Positions 50,300 to 50,474 of a stretch of 50,474 nucleotides of DNA are shown here, in pieces. How positions within the stretch are numbered: position 1 is the stretch's first letter; the number at the start of each line of letters is the position of its first letter. Position numbers and translations under genes: made by a program. Where the stretch lies: assembly GCA_902769525.1 (NCBI GenBank), contig CACXPG010000006.1, positions 76,432 through 126,905 of the forward strand, in the 5' to 3' direction. Source of the DNA: an uncultured Bacteroidia bacterium (GTDB lineage: Bacteria; Bacteroidota; Bacteroidia; Bacteroidales; UBA932). The notes below the pieces were generated by a model, which was given only the letters and a program-made list of their open reading frames with translations, did not search any database and was not told the origin of the DNA.

Positions 50300-50388
50300 C
50301 AACCCTTTCGCGCCTGACCGGCCAGGAGGCCGCCTGGGCAGCGGAGGAAAGGGCTGAAAAAAATTTTTTGAAAAATTTTCGAAAAAGA

Positions 50389-50419
50389 TTTGGAAGTAAG
50401 CAAAAAGTGTTTACCTTTG
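50389..50419 (+). promoter_or_regulatory. Tandem rRNA-type promoter P2
   Basis: TTTG (50389-50392), exactly 19 bases, TACCTTTG (50412-50419). It is preceded by alternating A and T runs (50359-50385) and followed by a short hairpin with a GAAA tetraloop (50426-50441). This is the arrangement seen before 16S rRNA genes in Bacteroidetes. The transcribed gene lies beyond base 50474. Confidence 0.8.
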
Positions 50420-50474
50420 CAGCCCGCTTCGGAAACGGAGCCGTTCATTGACATGATGAAGACAAGCAGCAAAC

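Noticed and set aside
1-50474. CRISPR arrays, insertion sequences, phage genes or integrase sites
   Set aside because: No regularly spaced repeats, transposase, integrase or phage structural genes were seen on either strand.

Overview
The window reads as a chromosomal stretch of a Bacteroidota bacterium, most likely order Bacteroidales. The evidence is the repeated Bacteroidetes-type promoter (TTTG, a 17-23 base spacer, then TAnnTTTG), a FimA/Mfa1 and FimB/Mfa2 fimbrial locus, DUF3575, short-form glucose-6-phosphate isomerase, the GNAT-argG-deacetylase-argH arginine operon, almost no Shine-Dalgarno sites, and a tmRNA whose tag is GENNYSLAA. Genus and species cannot be settled from the sequence alone. 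It looks like ordinary, tightly packed core chromosome. I see no phage, insertion sequence, CRISPR array or integrated element.

Layout. 1-2956 (minus): a four-gene cassette of cytidylate-kinase-like protein, alarmone synthetase, HD alarmone-type hydrolase and an APH-like kinase cut by the left edge. 3213-3716: hsp20 and its terminator. 3715-5895 (minus): recG. 5954-12117 (plus): pdxA, rnhA, gpsA, pgi and a CPA2 antiporter with two RCK_C domains. 12189-18576 (plus): addB and addA, the double-strand-break repair nuclease-helicase. 18717-23011 (plus): fimbrial locus of DUF3575 protein, OmpA-like lipoprotein, fimbrillin and FimB/Mfa2 anchor. 23085-24943 (plus): DUF2461 protein and a lactonase-type beta-propeller. 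24940-28369 (minus): secreted nuclease, coupled small protein and GH89 alpha-N-acetylglucosaminidase. 28417-30456 (plus): PgpH-type HD hydrolase. 30453-32069 (minus): lnt. 32111-32764 (plus): LysE-type exporter. 32765-33161 (minus): tmRNA (ssrA). 33234-41938 (minus): lon, ung, coaD, a double-thioredoxin protein and a Dld-type FAD/Fe-S oxidase. 42136-43551 (minus): a one-POTRA Omp85 barrel. 43697-45703 (plus): HU, a 30-residue bS22/COX24-like ribosomal protein and RNase G. 45739-49897 (minus): argH, deacetylase, argG and GNAT. 50269-50419 (plus): two tandem near-consensus promoters of the rRNA-operon type, with the transcribed gene beyond the right edge.

Themes. Several units concern nucleotide signalling: the split synthetase/hydrolase cassette and PgpH. 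Others concern translation and ribosome rescue (tmRNA, bS22-like protein, RNase G, probable rRNA promoters), DNA repair (recG, addAB, ung, rnhA) and the cell envelope (fimbriae, Omp85, lnt). The best candidates for less-described biology are the kinase-synthetase-hydrolase-kinase cassette, the coupled nuclease/small-protein pair, the protein with two thioredoxin domains, the tmRNA promoter built into a neighbour's terminator, and the 18-base perfect palindrome that fills the gap before the GH89 gene.
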